The translations under genes and the position numbers were made by a program. Positions 1-8,530 of a stretch of DNA of 64,000 nt are shown in pieces. Positions within the stretch are counted from its first letter, which is position 1. Every line of letters starts with the position of its first letter. The notes under the pieces are model-generated. The model ran no database searches. It was given only the letters and a program-made list of their open reading frames with translations, and had not been told where the DNA came from. Origin of the DNA: Methylobacteriaceae bacterium (GTDB lineage Bacteria > Pseudomonadota > Alphaproteobacteria > Rhizobiales > Beijerinckiaceae); contig JACKJE010000001.1 of NCBI GenBank assembly GCA_020638135.1, positions 1 through 64,000 of the forward strand, given 5' to 3'.

Positions 1-40
1 GGGTAGGGCGCGCTCCGACGTACCTGTGCTACAAGGAGGG

Positions 41-742
41 ATGGCGCTCGTGGTCGGAGATCTGACGCAGGACGATTGGCGGGTGATCAGGCAGTCGTCC
101 CTGTTCGGCCGGCTTGATCCCGTCGTCGCGCGCGATCTGATTGGCGACGGCGCGGTTTTCGCCGCGCCGCGCGGCGCCGTGATCTGTCATCAGGACCAGC
201 CTGCCGCCCATTATTTCATCGTGCTGTCGGGCCTGATCAAACTCTATCGTCAAGCGGCCGACGGTTCGATCGCAATCATTTCAATCCACGGTCCGTCGCA
301 CAGTTTCATGGAGGCGGAAGCGCTGACCGGCGCAATCTGTTCGACGACGGCGGAGGCAGTCGTCGACGCACGCATCGCGCTGATCGACGCCGCCAAGCTG
401 CGCCGGCGCATCGGCGCGGATCCCGCGCTCGCGCTCGTTCTGCTCGGTTCGGCTTCCACGCATTTGCGCATGCTGCTCGAGCAGATCGAAAAGCTGAAGA
501 CCATGAAGGCGACCGCGCGGCTTGCCGATTTCATTCTGTCTCTGGCGGGACCGCGCGAGGGCAGGGCGGAAATTTCATTGCCCTACGAAAAACGGCTCGT
601 CGCCGGGCATCTGGCCATGACGCCTGAAAGTTTCTCTCGCACGCTCGGTCAACTCCGCAAGGTCGGCGTGCGCGTCGCGCGCGACAAGGTGACGATCGAC
701 GACGTCGAACGCCTGCGCGACTATTGCGACGGCGAAGAATAG
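41..742 (+). CDS. Crp/Fnr family transcriptional regulator, DNR-like
   Basis: Two-domain regulator of about 233 residues: an N-terminal cyclic-nucleotide-binding-type beta-roll (roughly residues 15-125), a long dimer helix around LLEQIEKLKTMKATARLADF, and a C-terminal winged helix whose recognition segment reads PESFSRTLGQLR. The E-x2-S-R pattern is the one that reads TTGA half-sites in the FNR group. The N-terminal cysteine cluster of oxygen-sensing FNR is missing, so it resembles DNR/NarR-type regulators, which sense NO through haem; that assignment is inferred from the adjacent nirS locus. The start is uncertain: GTG 26, ATG 41 and GTG 50 are all in frame. The Shine-Dalgarno-like AAGGAGG at 33-39 is too close to ATG 41 and better spaced for GTG 50. 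A paralogue follows 125 bp downstream. Confidence 0.85.
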   Translation: MALVVGDLTQDDWRVIRQSSLFGRLDPVVARDLIGDGAVFAAPRGAVICHQDQPAAHYFIVLSGLIKLYRQAADGSIAIISIHGPSHSFMEAEALTGAICSTTAEAVVDARIALIDAAKLRRRIGADPALALVLLGSASTHLRMLLEQIEKLKTMKATARLADFILSLAGPREGRAEISLPYEKRLVAGHLAMTPESFSRTLGQLRKVGVRVARDKVTIDDVERLRDYCDGEE

Positions 743-798
743 ACGCGCCGCACTCCAGGCCGATGCGGTCGATGCGCGCACGACGCCTTCCCTCCGGA

Positions 799-812
799 TT
801 GACAATGCTCAA
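799..812. promoter_or_regulatory. FNR/DNR box TTGA-N6-TCAA
   Basis: TTGACAATGCTCAA is a perfect match to the FNR/DNR/FixK dyad, centred at 805.5 and 62 bp before the ATG of the second Crp/Fnr gene. With the usual class II spacing, transcription would start near 847. It implies that the second regulator is controlled by an FNR-family protein, possibly itself or its upstream paralogue. Confidence 0.8.
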
Positions 813-867
813 GGCGCGCATCGCCGCGCGTGCTGAGACTTGAGCATCGCCAATCCCGGAGACGCAG

Positions 868-1560
868 ATGACAGGTCAGGACAAGGCCGTCATGGCGGCG
901 CTAAGTTCGGTGGCCCTGTTTACCGGTTTGCCCGACGAGATCATCGGTCGTATCGCCGCCCGTTCGCGACTCGAGCGGTGTCGGGCGGGTCAGACCATCT
1001 TCACGCAGGGCGCGTTCGCGGCGTCGTTTTTCATCGTCGTGGAAGGATGGATCAAGCTCGTGCGCACGCGGCCTGACGGCCGGCAAACCCTGCTCACGAC
1101 GTTCGCGTGCGGCGAAACATTCGCCGAGGCCGTCGCCATGACCGGCGGAAGATATCCCGCGACCGCCATCGCCGCGACGGAAGTCGCGCTGGCGCGCGTC
1201 TCGGCCGACGCCTTGCGCGACGAAATCGCGGCCAGGCCAGAAATCAGCTTCGCCATGATCGCGGCGACGGCGCAGCATCTGCACCAGATGGTTCGGCAGA
1301 TTGAGCAGCTGAAATTACAAAGCGGCGATGAGCGAGTCGCCGATTTTCTGCTGGGTCTGACGGATAAGGAGCTAGGGAGCGCCGACTTCACCCTGCCGTT
1401 CGACAAACGTGTGATCGCCAACACGCTTGGCATTGCGCAAGAAACGCTCTCGCGCGCATTTGCGCGGCTGCGCGCTTTCGGCGTCGAGGTCGAAGGCGCG
1501 CACGTTCACATCAAGGACATATCCTGCCTGCGTGCGCGCCTCGAACGCCGCAGCGCATGA
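868..1560 (+). CDS. Crp/Fnr family transcriptional regulator, DNR-like paralogue
   Basis: 230-residue regulator with the same layout as its upstream neighbour: beta-roll sensor domain (about residues 10-130), dimer helix containing MVRQIEQLKLQSGDERVADF, and a C-terminal winged helix with recognition segment AQETLSRAFARLRAFGVEV, again carrying E-x2-S-R. No N-terminal four-cysteine cluster is present, so a 4Fe-4S FNR mechanism is unlikely; a haem/NO-sensing DNR role is inferred from the nir context. The ATG at 868 follows GGAGACGCAG. A perfect FNR box lies upstream at 799-812. The gene converges with nirN, with only nine bases between the two stop codons and a hairpin there. Which of the two paralogues drives nirS cannot be read from sequence. 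Confidence 0.87.
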   Translation: MTGQDKAVMAALSSVALFTGLPDEIIGRIAARSRLERCRAGQTIFTQGAFAASFFIVVEGWIKLVRTRPDGRQTLLTTFACGETFAEAVAMTGGRYPATAIAATEVALARVSADALRDEIAARPEISFAMIAATAQHLHQMVRQIEQLKLQSGDERVADFLLGLTDKELGSADFTLPFDKRVIANTLGIAQETLSRAFARLRAFGVEVEGAHVHIKDISCLRARLERRSA

Positions 1561-1561
1561 A

Positions 1562-1583
1562 GCGCGAGCCTAGTGGCTCGTGC
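1562..1583. terminator. Hairpin between convergent regulator and nirN
   Basis: GCGCGAGCC and GGCTCGTGC pair over nine positions (one G-U) around the loop TAGT. The hairpin spans the stop of nirN and lies two bases past the regulator stop, so it could terminate both convergent transcripts. There is no T-run on either side, so intrinsic termination is uncertain. Confidence 0.4.
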
Positions 1584-3123
1584 CTTCCGAGAATGTGATC
1601 TTGTTGAAGACATTGTATTTGCCGGCGGGCTTGGACATCGGCAGTCGTTTGATTTCCTGGAATGTCGTCGCATCGTAGACGATGATCGCGCCGTCCATCT
1701 CCCATACGCTGACCAGCGCATGGCGACCTGATCGATCGAATTCCACATGCCCTGTCGTCTTGCCTGGCGCGGGCTGCATGACGCGCACGATCTTCAGCGT
1801 CTCCTTGTCGATGATCTGGACCTTGTCCTTGTTTTGCCGCGACATGAAGGAATCGGCCCAGATGTAGGGCGAGTTCTCGTGGCTGCGCAGGAAGAAGCCC
1901 GGCCCCGCGGTATCGATGGTAGCGATGGTCTTCCAGTCGGCCGTATCGATCACACTGATCTTGCCCTCCTTGAGATGCGGTGTCGCGACGAGGCGATGGC
2001 CGTCGCGCATCCACGACACGCCGGAGCCGAGGTGCGGCATGCCGGGCATGGGAATGTCGGCGATCTCGCGGCCGGTGTTGAGATTGACGACCACCGCATG
2101 ATCGCCTTTGCGGCTCGCGCCGATCAGATTGCGATAGTCCGGATCGAAGAAGAAGTCGTCGAGCGGTTCGCTCGTCTCGATCCGTCGCAACGCGAACAGG
2201 CCTTGCGACGCGGCGAGCGCCTCGACCATGCCCTTCTCGTAACTGTGCACGAAACCGGTGAACACCGGCGGCGCGCCGGCGTTCGTCGCGATCTCCCATA
2301 TTTCCGGCACGTCCTTCAGCGCTGCGATGAAGCTGTCGCGCTGCGGCGCCTGGTAGACCGCCGATACGCGAGACGAACGTCCTTTGCGGTCCGCGACTTC
2401 GAATATCTTCTCGATCGAGAGATCCTCGGCGTTCAGAACCACCAGTGTATTCGGCAGGTAATTGGCGACCGCGAGATGTTTGGCGTCCTTGGACAGGGCG
2501 ATGTTGCGCGTGTTGATGCCCGCCCGGATTTCCGCGACGACCCGCAGGGTCCAGAGGTCGAATTTCGTCACCCAGCCGTCGCGCGAGCCGAAAAAGACAT
2601 AGCGCCCGTCACGCGTGAATTTCGGGCCGCCATGCAGCGCGAACCGGCTGGCGAAACGGTAAATCGGCGTAAACGTGTCGCCATCGAGAATGCTGACGTG
2701 ATGGTCGCCGCTCTCGACAACCACGAACAGGTTGAGCGGATCGGCGGCATAGACGGGCTTCTCGACAGCAGGTCCTGGCGTCAGGACGCGGCTCGCGGCG
2801 ATCTCCGCCGCGCCCCAGACGGGTTTGGCCATCGGCTTCGTGTAGACCAGCGCGGCGAGCGCCTTGATCGAGGCGTCGTCGAGTTCGCTGGCGAACCCGC
2901 GCATCTGCGTGGCTTCGCGCCCGTTGCGGATCACTTGTTCGGCGCCGGCGACGCCGAGCCGCCCGAGATTGTCCGGCAGCAAGGCCGGCCCGATCGCGCC
3001 GAGCCGGTCGCCGCCGTGACAGGGCGCGCATTTCGACTGGAAGAGGGCGCCCGCATCCGGCTCGCCGTGAGCCGCGCCCGCAAGAAATGCGAGCGCAATA
3101 CAGCTAGCTAGCCAGCGCTTCAT
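1570..3123 (-). CDS. nirN: NirN, dihydro-haem d1 dehydrogenase (cytochrome c / d1 propeller)
   Basis: 517-residue periplasmic protein. Residues 1-20 form a Sec signal peptide (MKRWLASCIALAFLAGAAHG). A class I cytochrome c domain follows with the haem site CAPCH (C32, C35, H36), and the rest is the eight-bladed d1-type propeller shared with NirS and NirF. In characterised systems NirN dehydrogenates dihydro-haem d1, the last step of cofactor synthesis, and can pass the cofactor to NirS. The start is set at the ATG before the signal peptide; an upstream in-frame ATG at 3216 would bury the signal. The gene overlaps the end of nirJ by 20 bp and is the last gene of the nir operon. NirS-specific features are weaker here than in the 8562-10358 gene, which supports NirN rather than a second NirS. 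Confidence 0.93.
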   Translation of the reverse strand: MKRWLASCIALAFLAGAAHGEPDAGALFQSKCAPCHGGDRLGAIGPALLPDNLGRLGVAGAEQVIRNGREATQMRGFASELDDASIKALAALVYTKPMAKPVWGAAEIAASRVLTPGPAVEKPVYAADPLNLFVVVESGDHHVSILDGDTFTPIYRFASRFALHGGPKFTRDGRYVFFGSRDGWVTKFDLWTLRVVAEIRAGINTRNIALSKDAKHLAVANYLPNTLVVLNAEDLSIEKIFEVADRKGRSSRVSAVYQAPQRDSFIAALKDVPEIWEIATNAGAPPVFTGFVHSYEKGMVEALAASQGLFALRRIETSEPLDDFFFDPDYRNLIGASRKGDHAVVVNLNTGREIADIPMPGMPHLGSGVSWMRDGHRLVATPHLKEGKISVIDTADWKTIATIDTAGPGFFLRSHENSPYIWADSFMSRQNKDKVQIIDKETLKIVRVMQPAPGKTTGHVEFDRSGRHALVSVWEMDGAIIVYDATTFQEIKRLPMSKPAGKYNVFNKITFSEGTSH

Positions 3124-4306
3124 GCTTGCGTCCCCGATAGGGCTTCGTTTCGACGCGCGGCGCGCTGGCGACGCCGATTTCCTCGTCGCCGAGATAGCAG
3201 GCGGGGTCTTCGGCAAAGGCGTCGCCGGTCATCCGCAGCGCGCGCACGCGCGTATTGCCGCCGCAGATGTCGAAGAAGGCGCAGGACCCGCAACGACCGG
3301 AAATCTTGCGCGGGCGCGCCTTCAGGCCGGCCATGATCGGGTCGGACGTGTCAGCCCAGACTTCACCGAACGGTCGCTTGCGCACATTGCCGAGCGAATA
3401 GTGCCACCACATCGTATCGGGATGGACGTCGCCGACGTTGTCGATATTGGCGACATTGACGCCGGACGCGTTGCCGCCCCATTGCGCGAGCTTGGCGCGC
3501 AGATGATCGGCCTTGTCCGGAAAGCGCTCGCGCGCCCAGAAATAGAGAAAGACCGCATCTGCGTCATTGTTGCCCGTCACGAATTCGCGATCCTCGCCGC
3601 GCTCGAGCGCTTGCCATGCGCGATCGAACAGCATGGTCATGGCGTTGCGGGTAATGTTCCAGGTGGCGTCGTCGCCGCGATTCTTGTTGCCGCGCCCGGC
3701 ATAGACGAGATGCGACAGGTAGAATTTGTCGATCCCTTCATTTAGCGCGAGATCGAGCAGGTCGGGCAGCTGGTGGTGATTGTCCTGCGTCATGGTGAAG
3801 CGCAGGCCGGTCTTCACGCCGCGCCGTCCGCACTCCCGCAGGCCTTTCAACGCGTGCTCGAACGCGCCCTCTCGCCCGCGAAAACGATCGTGTGTCGGGC
3901 CGATCCCGTCTAGGCTGACGCCGACGTAATCATATCCGATCTCGGCTATCCTTCCGGCCATGTTGGCGTCGATCAGCGTGCCGTTCGACGAGAGCGCTGT
4001 GTAGAAGCCGAGGTCGACGGCGCGTTTCGATATGTCAAATATGTCAGGCCGCAGCAGCGGCTCGCCGCCGGAGAGAATGAGAACTGGCGAACGGGCGGCG
4101 CGGATGTCGTCCATCACGCGAAACACTTCATCCGTCGACAACTCGTCGGGGAAATCGACGTCCGCGGAAATCGAATAGCAGTGCTTGCACTTGAGATTGC
4201 AGCGCCGGACGAGGTTCCAGATCACGACAGGCCCGGGCAGGTCGCGGCGCGGTCCGACGGGAGTTGGCGCGCGCAGCTCGCGCAGGAATTGCGTCAGTCG
4301 GAACAT
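3104..4306 (-). CDS. nirJ: NirJ, radical SAM haem d1 synthase component
   Basis: 400 residues. The radical-SAM cluster motif is CNLKCKHC (C36, C40, C43), followed by the SAM-contacting LSGGEPLLRPD segment. Near the C-terminus CGSCAFFDICGGNTR and a later Cys (ACYL) look like an auxiliary SPASM-type iron-sulfur cluster. NirJ removes the propionate side chains of 12,18-didecarboxysirohaem during haem d1 formation in the cytoplasm. The coding region starts 13 bp before the end of nirH and ends inside nirN, so translation of the three genes is probably coupled. Length and both cluster motifs agree with the family; the main alternative, the AhbC/AhbD branch of haem synthesis, is made unlikely by the nir context. 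Confidence 0.95.
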   Translation of the reverse strand: MFRLTQFLRELRAPTPVGPRRDLPGPVVIWNLVRRCNLKCKHCYSISADVDFPDELSTDEVFRVMDDIRAARSPVLILSGGEPLLRPDIFDISKRAVDLGFYTALSSNGTLIDANMAGRIAEIGYDYVGVSLDGIGPTHDRFRGREGAFEHALKGLRECGRRGVKTGLRFTMTQDNHHQLPDLLDLALNEGIDKFYLSHLVYAGRGNKNRGDDATWNITRNAMTMLFDRAWQALERGEDREFVTGNNDADAVFLYFWARERFPDKADHLRAKLAQWGGNASGVNVANIDNVGDVHPDTMWWHYSLGNVRKRPFGEVWADTSDPIMAGLKARPRKISGRCGSCAFFDICGGNTRVRALRMTGDAFAEDPACYLGDEEIGVASAPRVETKPYRGRKHEALAS

Positions 4307-4818
4307 GCGCCCTCCTCACCGGCGCGCCGCGCGAGACGCAGTCCGGTCTTCTTCAGGATTTCGGACGAGAACAGAACATCGGACGCCCGGCAAGCGGGCC
4401 CGAGAAGCTCTGCGATGCGCTGGCGCTTGACGAGCACCTCCTCGCGCGTGCGGCCATGCGCCATGGCGAACAGATTGTACGGCCAGACCGACGGATGGCG
4501 CGGACGGCGATAGCAATGCGTGACGAAATCGAGCGCGCCGACCTGTTCCCCCAGAGCGTCGACCCGCGCATCGTCGACGTCCCACACTGTCATGCCATTG
4601 CAGACGAGGCCGAGTTTGTAATGATTGGGCGCAAGGCCGATGCGGCGAATGACGCCTCTCGCTTTCAGTCGTTCGAGTCGGGCGAGCGTTTCGTCTTCGG
4701 AAATGCCGACGCGCGCCGCGACTGCGGCATAGGGCGCAGCGGCAATCGGCAGGCCGGCCTGCGTCGCCTCAAGGATGGCGCGGTCAATCGCGTCTATGGA
4801 GCGTTGCGCGCTGCTCAT
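4294..4818 (-). CDS. nirH: NirH, sirohaem decarboxylase subunit (Lrp/AsnC fold)
   Basis: 174 residues made of an N-terminal helix-turn-helix-like segment (SIDAIDRAILEATQAGLPIA onward) and a C-terminal RAM-like ferredoxin domain containing VTHCYRRPRHPSVWPYNLF. This is the AhbA/B-NirDLGH family, which looks like an Lrp regulator but decarboxylates sirohaem to 12,18-didecarboxysirohaem. The start at ATG 4818 overlaps the TGA of nirG by four bases (ATGA). A longer in-frame start at 4950 would lie inside nirG and is not supported. The C-terminus overlaps nirJ by 13 bp. NirH and NirG are small single-domain partners of the fused NirDL upstream. Confidence 0.92.
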   Translation of the reverse strand: MSSAQRSIDAIDRAILEATQAGLPIAAAPYAAVAARVGISEDETLARLERLKARGVIRRIGLAPNHYKLGLVCNGMTVWDVDDARVDALGEQVGALDFVTHCYRRPRHPSVWPYNLFAMAHGRTREEVLVKRQRIAELLGPACRASDVLFSSEILKKTGLRLARRAGEEGACSD

Positions 4819-5261
4819 GCGGGCACCCGCATGTCGAGAAAATATTCGCGTTCCTTGGGAAACAGCAGGACGTCGATCCCGGTCGCCGCCTCGATGCGTC
4901 GCGCGACCGCCTCGATCTCCGCGCGATCCTCGACCGCCAGCACGAACCACATGTTCAGTTCATGCTCGCGGCGGTAATTGTGTGCGACTTCGCGTTGGGC
5001 ATTGACGAATTCGACCGTCGCGTCCCAACGATCCGGCGGCACGGTCATGGCGCACAGGCAAAAGCCCCCGCCGATGTTTTCCGCATTGAGAAACGGGCCG
5101 AAGCGCGTAACCACGCCATGCTCGCGCAGCCGCGCCACGCGCACGATCAGATCATCCTCGGCCATGCCGAGTTCCGCGGCCTTCGCCGCGAACGGCCGGG
5201 AGACGAGCGGAAATCCCTCCTGGAGCGCGTTGACGATCTGGCGATCCGTGTCGTCAATCAT
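4815..5261 (-). CDS. nirG: NirG, sirohaem decarboxylase subunit (Lrp/AsnC fold)
   Basis: 148 residues, a single Lrp/AsnC-like unit: helix-turn-helix-type N-terminus (MIDDTDRQIVNALQEGFPLV) and a C-terminal RAM-like domain with VAHNYRREHELNMWFVLAV, the conserved YxREHxxNxWF pattern of the AhbA/B-NirDLGH family. It should act with NirDL and NirH in the cytoplasmic decarboxylation of sirohaem. It begins seven bases after the nirDL stop and shares the ATGA overlap with nirH. The NirG/NirH labels follow gene order in the Paracoccus/Pseudomonas nir operons; which paralogue is catalytic cannot be told from this sequence. Confidence 0.9.
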   Translation of the reverse strand: MIDDTDRQIVNALQEGFPLVSRPFAAKAAELGMAEDDLIVRVARLREHGVVTRFGPFLNAENIGGGFCLCAMTVPPDRWDATVEFVNAQREVAHNYRREHELNMWFVLAVEDRAEIEAVARRIEAATGIDVLLFPKEREYFLDMRVPA

Positions 5262-5268
5262 GGCGCCC

Positions 5269-6237
5269 TCATGCAGCAGACAGTCGCGCGCCGCATTGCC
5301 GGAAGCAGCGCCGCGAGAACAGGACCGCGAGATCGCGCGCCGCAGGCGCAGTTAGCGACATGTCCTCGATCTGCGCGAGCGCGGCGGCGCGTTCGCGGCC
5401 ATGGATCATCGTGAACAGATTGTAGCGCCACACGCCTTCCACGCGCGGGCGCTCGTAGCACAGCGTCACGCAATCGCGCTGCGCGAAATCGAGCGCCGTC
5501 TCTTCGAGCCGGTTGTCGGGGATATCCCACACGACCATGGCGTTCGCGGAATAGCCGAAATGGCGATGCCGGACGACGAGACCGAAACGCGTCACGACGC
5601 CGGACGAGATCAGCGCCGTCAGGCGCGCGCAGACGTCCGCTTCGCGCCAGCCGATCCGGACCGCCACGCTCTGGAAGGGGCGTGCGACCAGATCAATTCC
5701 GTTTTCGATTGCGCACAGCAGGCGACGGTCATCGTCGTCGACGACGACTGCTTCGTGGCGCCGCCGATGCCGCGGTTCGGGCGCGGCGTCGAACAAACGG
5801 AAACCGAGATCGATATGAAAGTCGCGCAGCATGGGCAGAACGAGCGCACGTGCGCCGACGCGATGTTCGATTCGCGCAATTGCCGCCGCAACGCCGGCCG
5901 CATCGGGGGCCGTGACCACAAACCAGAGATTGTAGGCGTGCTCGCGTTCGTAGGCGTGATTGACGCCAGGCTCCTCGACGATGGCGGCCGCCGCGCTCTC
6001 GATCCGGTCGCCCGGCGCGCTGATCGCGGCCAATGTCGAGGCCCCGACCGTATTCGGACGCACAACCGCGCCGATGCGCGACAGCGCGCCCGACCGCGAC
6101 AGACGCGCCAGGCGCGCCAGCACGTCGCTTTCGGCGATGCCAAGGGCAGCCGCAATTTCGGCGAACGGCGCGGGCGTGATCGGAAAATCGCGCTGCCAGC
6201 CGTCGATCAATCGGCGATCGGTCTCTTCGAGCAACAT
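5269..6237 (-). CDS. nirD: NirDL, fused two-domain sirohaem decarboxylase
   Basis: 322 residues containing two consecutive Lrp/AsnC-like units: unit 1 at about residues 1-150 (with VNHAYEREHAYNLWFVV) and unit 2 at about 165-322 (with VTLCYERPRVEGVWRYNLF). They are joined by an arginine- and histidine-rich linker near RHRRRHEAVVVDDDD. In Pseudomonas the two units are separate (nirD, nirL); in several alphaproteobacteria they are fused as here. The enzyme removes two acetate carboxyls of sirohaem in haem d1 synthesis. One base separates its start from the nirF stop. Unit 1 resembles NirG and unit 2 resembles NirH, so the operon encodes two sets of the same pair. Confidence 0.92.
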   Translation of the reverse strand: MLLEETDRRLIDGWQRDFPITPAPFAEIAAALGIAESDVLARLARLSRSGALSRIGAVVRPNTVGASTLAAISAPGDRIESAAAAIVEEPGVNHAYEREHAYNLWFVVTAPDAAGVAAAIARIEHRVGARALVLPMLRDFHIDLGFRLFDAAPEPRHRRRHEAVVVDDDDRRLLCAIENGIDLVARPFQSVAVRIGWREADVCARLTALISSGVVTRFGLVVRHRHFGYSANAMVVWDIPDNRLEETALDFAQRDCVTLCYERPRVEGVWRYNLFTMIHGRERAAALAQIEDMSLTAPAARDLAVLFSRRCFRQCGARLSAA

Positions 6238-6238
6238 G

Positions 6239-7435
6239 TCAGGCTCCGAGCCGGTGCGCGCGCGCGGTGAAGAAAATACCGGAGGGCTTCACTCCCGCGA
6301 TTTCCGCCTTCTTGGTTCGCGTGCGCACGTCGTAGATGTCGATGCGGTCGGCGTCGCGCACGGAGATCCACACTTCGTGCCCGCGCGGCGTGAACTCGAG
6401 GTGCAGGACGGCCGGCCCCGGCTGGAACGTGTGCACGATCTTGCGCGTGAAGACGTCAAGCACCTGCACCGTATTGTTGTGGGGGTGGGCGAAGTTGATC
6501 CAGACTTCGCGCCCGTCGGGCCGCGCGACGCAGAACACGGGCTGGCTGTGCGCCGGGATGCGAGCTTCCTCCCGCATCGTCTCGAGATTGAGCAGGAGAA
6601 CCTCGTGCTGGCCCGCCGCCGGCAACACGAGCGTCGAACCGCTCTGTCCCCAGCCCTCGAGATGCGGCATCTTGTAGATCGGCAGCTTCTCGCGGCCGGC
6701 GTTGTAACCCGAGACGACCCGCGTGACCTCAGGCTTGTCGGCCCATAGGTCGACATGCGCGAAGCCGTCCTCGCCGAACAGGCCGGCGAGATAATGCCGC
6801 GCGTCACTGGTGACGTTCGCGTCGTAAGGCAGTCGGCCGACATTCGTGAACTTGGTCAGAGCCGGCGACATGCCGGCCGAAAAGTCGGCGATCCAGATTT
6901 CGTCGGCGTCGTACAGCGCATAGGCAAAGCGACGGCCCGGCAGATCGACGAGGCCCACGGTCTTGGACGGCTTGCCATTCGCGCCGATCGCTGGAACAGA
7001 GGCGAGCTCGCCCAGGTCATTGGCGTCGAATACCTTGATGCCGCCCGGCGTGTAGTTTGAGGCGACGATCAGCGCGCCATCGTCGGAAATTGCGCCGCCG
7101 ATGGCGTTGCCAGCCTGGATCACGCGCTTCTCGATGCGGCAGGCAAGCATGTCGACCTTAGTAAGACCGCCGTCGCGCCCAAAGACATAGGCGTAACGTT
7201 CGCTCGGGCCGAACACCGCGGTCGCGTGCGACAGGTCGCCGAGCCCCTCGATGCGCGAGAGCGTCTTGTGCGCGCCGACATCGACGATCAGGACCGAACC
7301 TGTCGCGCGTTCGATGATCAGGCCGAGATCGCCCGTGCCGCGCATTGGCGCGCAGGCCTCGCCCGCGCCGGCCGCCATCGCGGGTCCGGCAAGGCCGACC
7401 GAGACGCCGGCGGTCAGAAATGCGCGGCGGTTCAT
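6239..7435 (-). CDS. nirF: NirF, haem d1 biosynthesis propeller protein
   Basis: 398 residues with a twin-arginine-like signal (MNRRAFLTAGVSVGLAGPAM, ending near residue 21) followed by a d1-type beta-propeller related to NirS and NirN but lacking a cytochrome c domain and any CxxCH. NirF is a periplasmic protein needed for late haem d1 synthesis; in the family it binds haem d1 or its precursor, and its exact reaction is debated. The ATG at 7435 overlaps the TGA of nirC by four bases. An open frame continues upstream to 7630 but lies inside nirC, so the signal-peptide start is preferred. Confidence 0.93.
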   Translation of the reverse strand: MNRRAFLTAGVSVGLAGPAMAAGAGEACAPMRGTGDLGLIIERATGSVLIVDVGAHKTLSRIEGLGDLSHATAVFGPSERYAYVFGRDGGLTKVDMLACRIEKRVIQAGNAIGGAISDDGALIVASNYTPGGIKVFDANDLGELASVPAIGANGKPSKTVGLVDLPGRRFAYALYDADEIWIADFSAGMSPALTKFTNVGRLPYDANVTSDARHYLAGLFGEDGFAHVDLWADKPEVTRVVSGYNAGREKLPIYKMPHLEGWGQSGSTLVLPAAGQHEVLLLNLETMREEARIPAHSQPVFCVARPDGREVWINFAHPHNNTVQVLDVFTRKIVHTFQPGPAVLHLEFTPRGHEVWISVRDADRIDIYDVRTRTKKAEIAGVKPSGIFFTARAHRLGA

Positions 7436-7752
7436 TGCGGGAATCCCTGCTTGAGATGTTCGGCGATCCAGCGCGCGTCGGCCTCGCTGACGAGCCCGCG
7501 CCATGGCGGCATGGGTGTGCCGGGCACGCCGTCGAGAATGATGGCGGCAAGCGAGGATGCGTCTTTCTCGGCGAGATCGGCCGGCAACAATGGCGCGCCG
7601 AGCCCGCCCTTGAGCGTCATGCCGTGGCACGAGCCGCAGTCTTCGCGCACGAGCGCCGTCAACTCGGCCGCGCGGTCGCCGGCCTGCGAGGCGCCCGCCG
7701 CCATGAGCGAGACAATGCCGACGGCGAGCGCTATCTCAAGCCGGCGCGCCAT
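7432..7752 (-). CDS. nirC: NirC-type periplasmic cytochrome c
   Basis: 106 residues: signal peptide (about residues 1-24, MARRLEIALAVGIVSLMAAG) and one haem c site CGSCH (C39, C42, H43); GTPMPPW near residues 78-84 supplies the probable axial methionine. NirC is a small cytochrome in nir operons proposed to give electrons to NirS or to take part in haem d1 maturation with NirF and NirN. The start overlaps the end of nirE by 17 bp and its stop overlaps the nirF start. It is shorter than the separate cytochrome c at 13578 and not closely similar to it. Confidence 0.9.
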   Translation of the reverse strand: MARRLEIALAVGIVSLMAAGASQAGDRAAELTALVREDCGSCHGMTLKGGLGAPLLPADLAEKDASSLAAIILDGVPGTPMPPWRGLVSEADARWIAEHLKQGFPQ

Positions 7753-8509
7753 CGCAGATCTCCGCTATGAACGCGGCTTCGCCACGAACTGGAATGCGCT
7801 CGACCGCCTCGCCGACGATGAAAAGGACGGGCGCTGTCAGGCCTTCGCTCGCGGCAATGTCCGAAATATCGCTCAGAACGCCGAAGGCGCAGCGCTGCTG
7901 TGGCGTCGTCGCCTGACTGACCGCGACGACCGGCGTCGCCGGATCGCGGCCGTGGGCGATCAGCGCGACCGCGATCTCGCGCATGTTGGCGAGGCCCATA
8001 TAGATGGCGAGCGTGGTCGAGGGATCGCTCAGGCCCGCCCAGTCGAGGTCCAGCGCGCCATTGTTCTGGCGATGGCCGGTCACGTAGCGCAGGCTGGTCG
8101 CCGTTCCGCGCAGCGTCAGCGGCAGGCCGAGCGTGGCGGCCGCGCCTTGCGCAGCGGTGACGCCGGGAACGATCGAAAAAGCGACGCCCGCTGCGGCCAG
8201 ATGCGCCGCCTCTTCGCCGCCGCGGCCGAACACGAGCGGATCGCCGCCCTTAAGCCGCACGACATTGTCGTAGCGTTGCGCCAGTCGCACGAGCAGGTCG
8301 TTGATGCGCGCCTGCGGAACGGGGTGGTCGCCGGTCGCCTTGCCGACGTCGATGCGCGGCGCGCGCGACGGCGCGAAATCGAGAATCTCGGGACAGACGA
8401 GCCGGTCGTAAACGACGACATCCGCCGCCTCGATCGCGCGCAGCGCGCGCAGCGTCAGGAGATCCGGAGCTCCGGGGCCTGCGCCGATGAGGTGAACAAT
8501 GCCGGCCAT
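7736..8509 (-). CDS. nirE: NirE, uroporphyrinogen-III C-methyltransferase
   Basis: 257 residues of the SUMT/CobA family, a SAM-dependent enzyme that methylates uroporphyrinogen III at C-2 and C-7 to give precorrin-2, the entry to sirohaem and haem d1. Family signatures visible are VHLIGAGPGAPDLLTLRALR at the N-terminus, VVRLKGGDPLVFGRGGEE near residues 84-101 and VPGVTAAQGAAA near 113. It lacks the CysG dehydrogenase/ferrochelatase part, so those steps must come from elsewhere. It is the second gene of the nir operon, 52 bp after nirS, with a strong hairpin in that gap. In this context it is dedicated to haem d1, though a role in B12 synthesis is not excluded. Confidence 0.93.
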   Translation of the reverse strand: MAGIVHLIGAGPGAPDLLTLRALRAIEAADVVVYDRLVCPEILDFAPSRAPRIDVGKATGDHPVPQARINDLLVRLAQRYDNVVRLKGGDPLVFGRGGEEAAHLAAAGVAFSIVPGVTAAQGAAATLGLPLTLRGTATSLRYVTGHRQNNGALDLDWAGLSDPSTTLAIYMGLANMREIAVALIAHGRDPATPVVAVSQATTPQQRCAFGVLSDISDIAASEGLTAPVLFIVGEAVERIPVRGEAAFIAEICDGAPA

Positions 8510-8530
8510 GGTTCGATGTCCGATTGGGGT

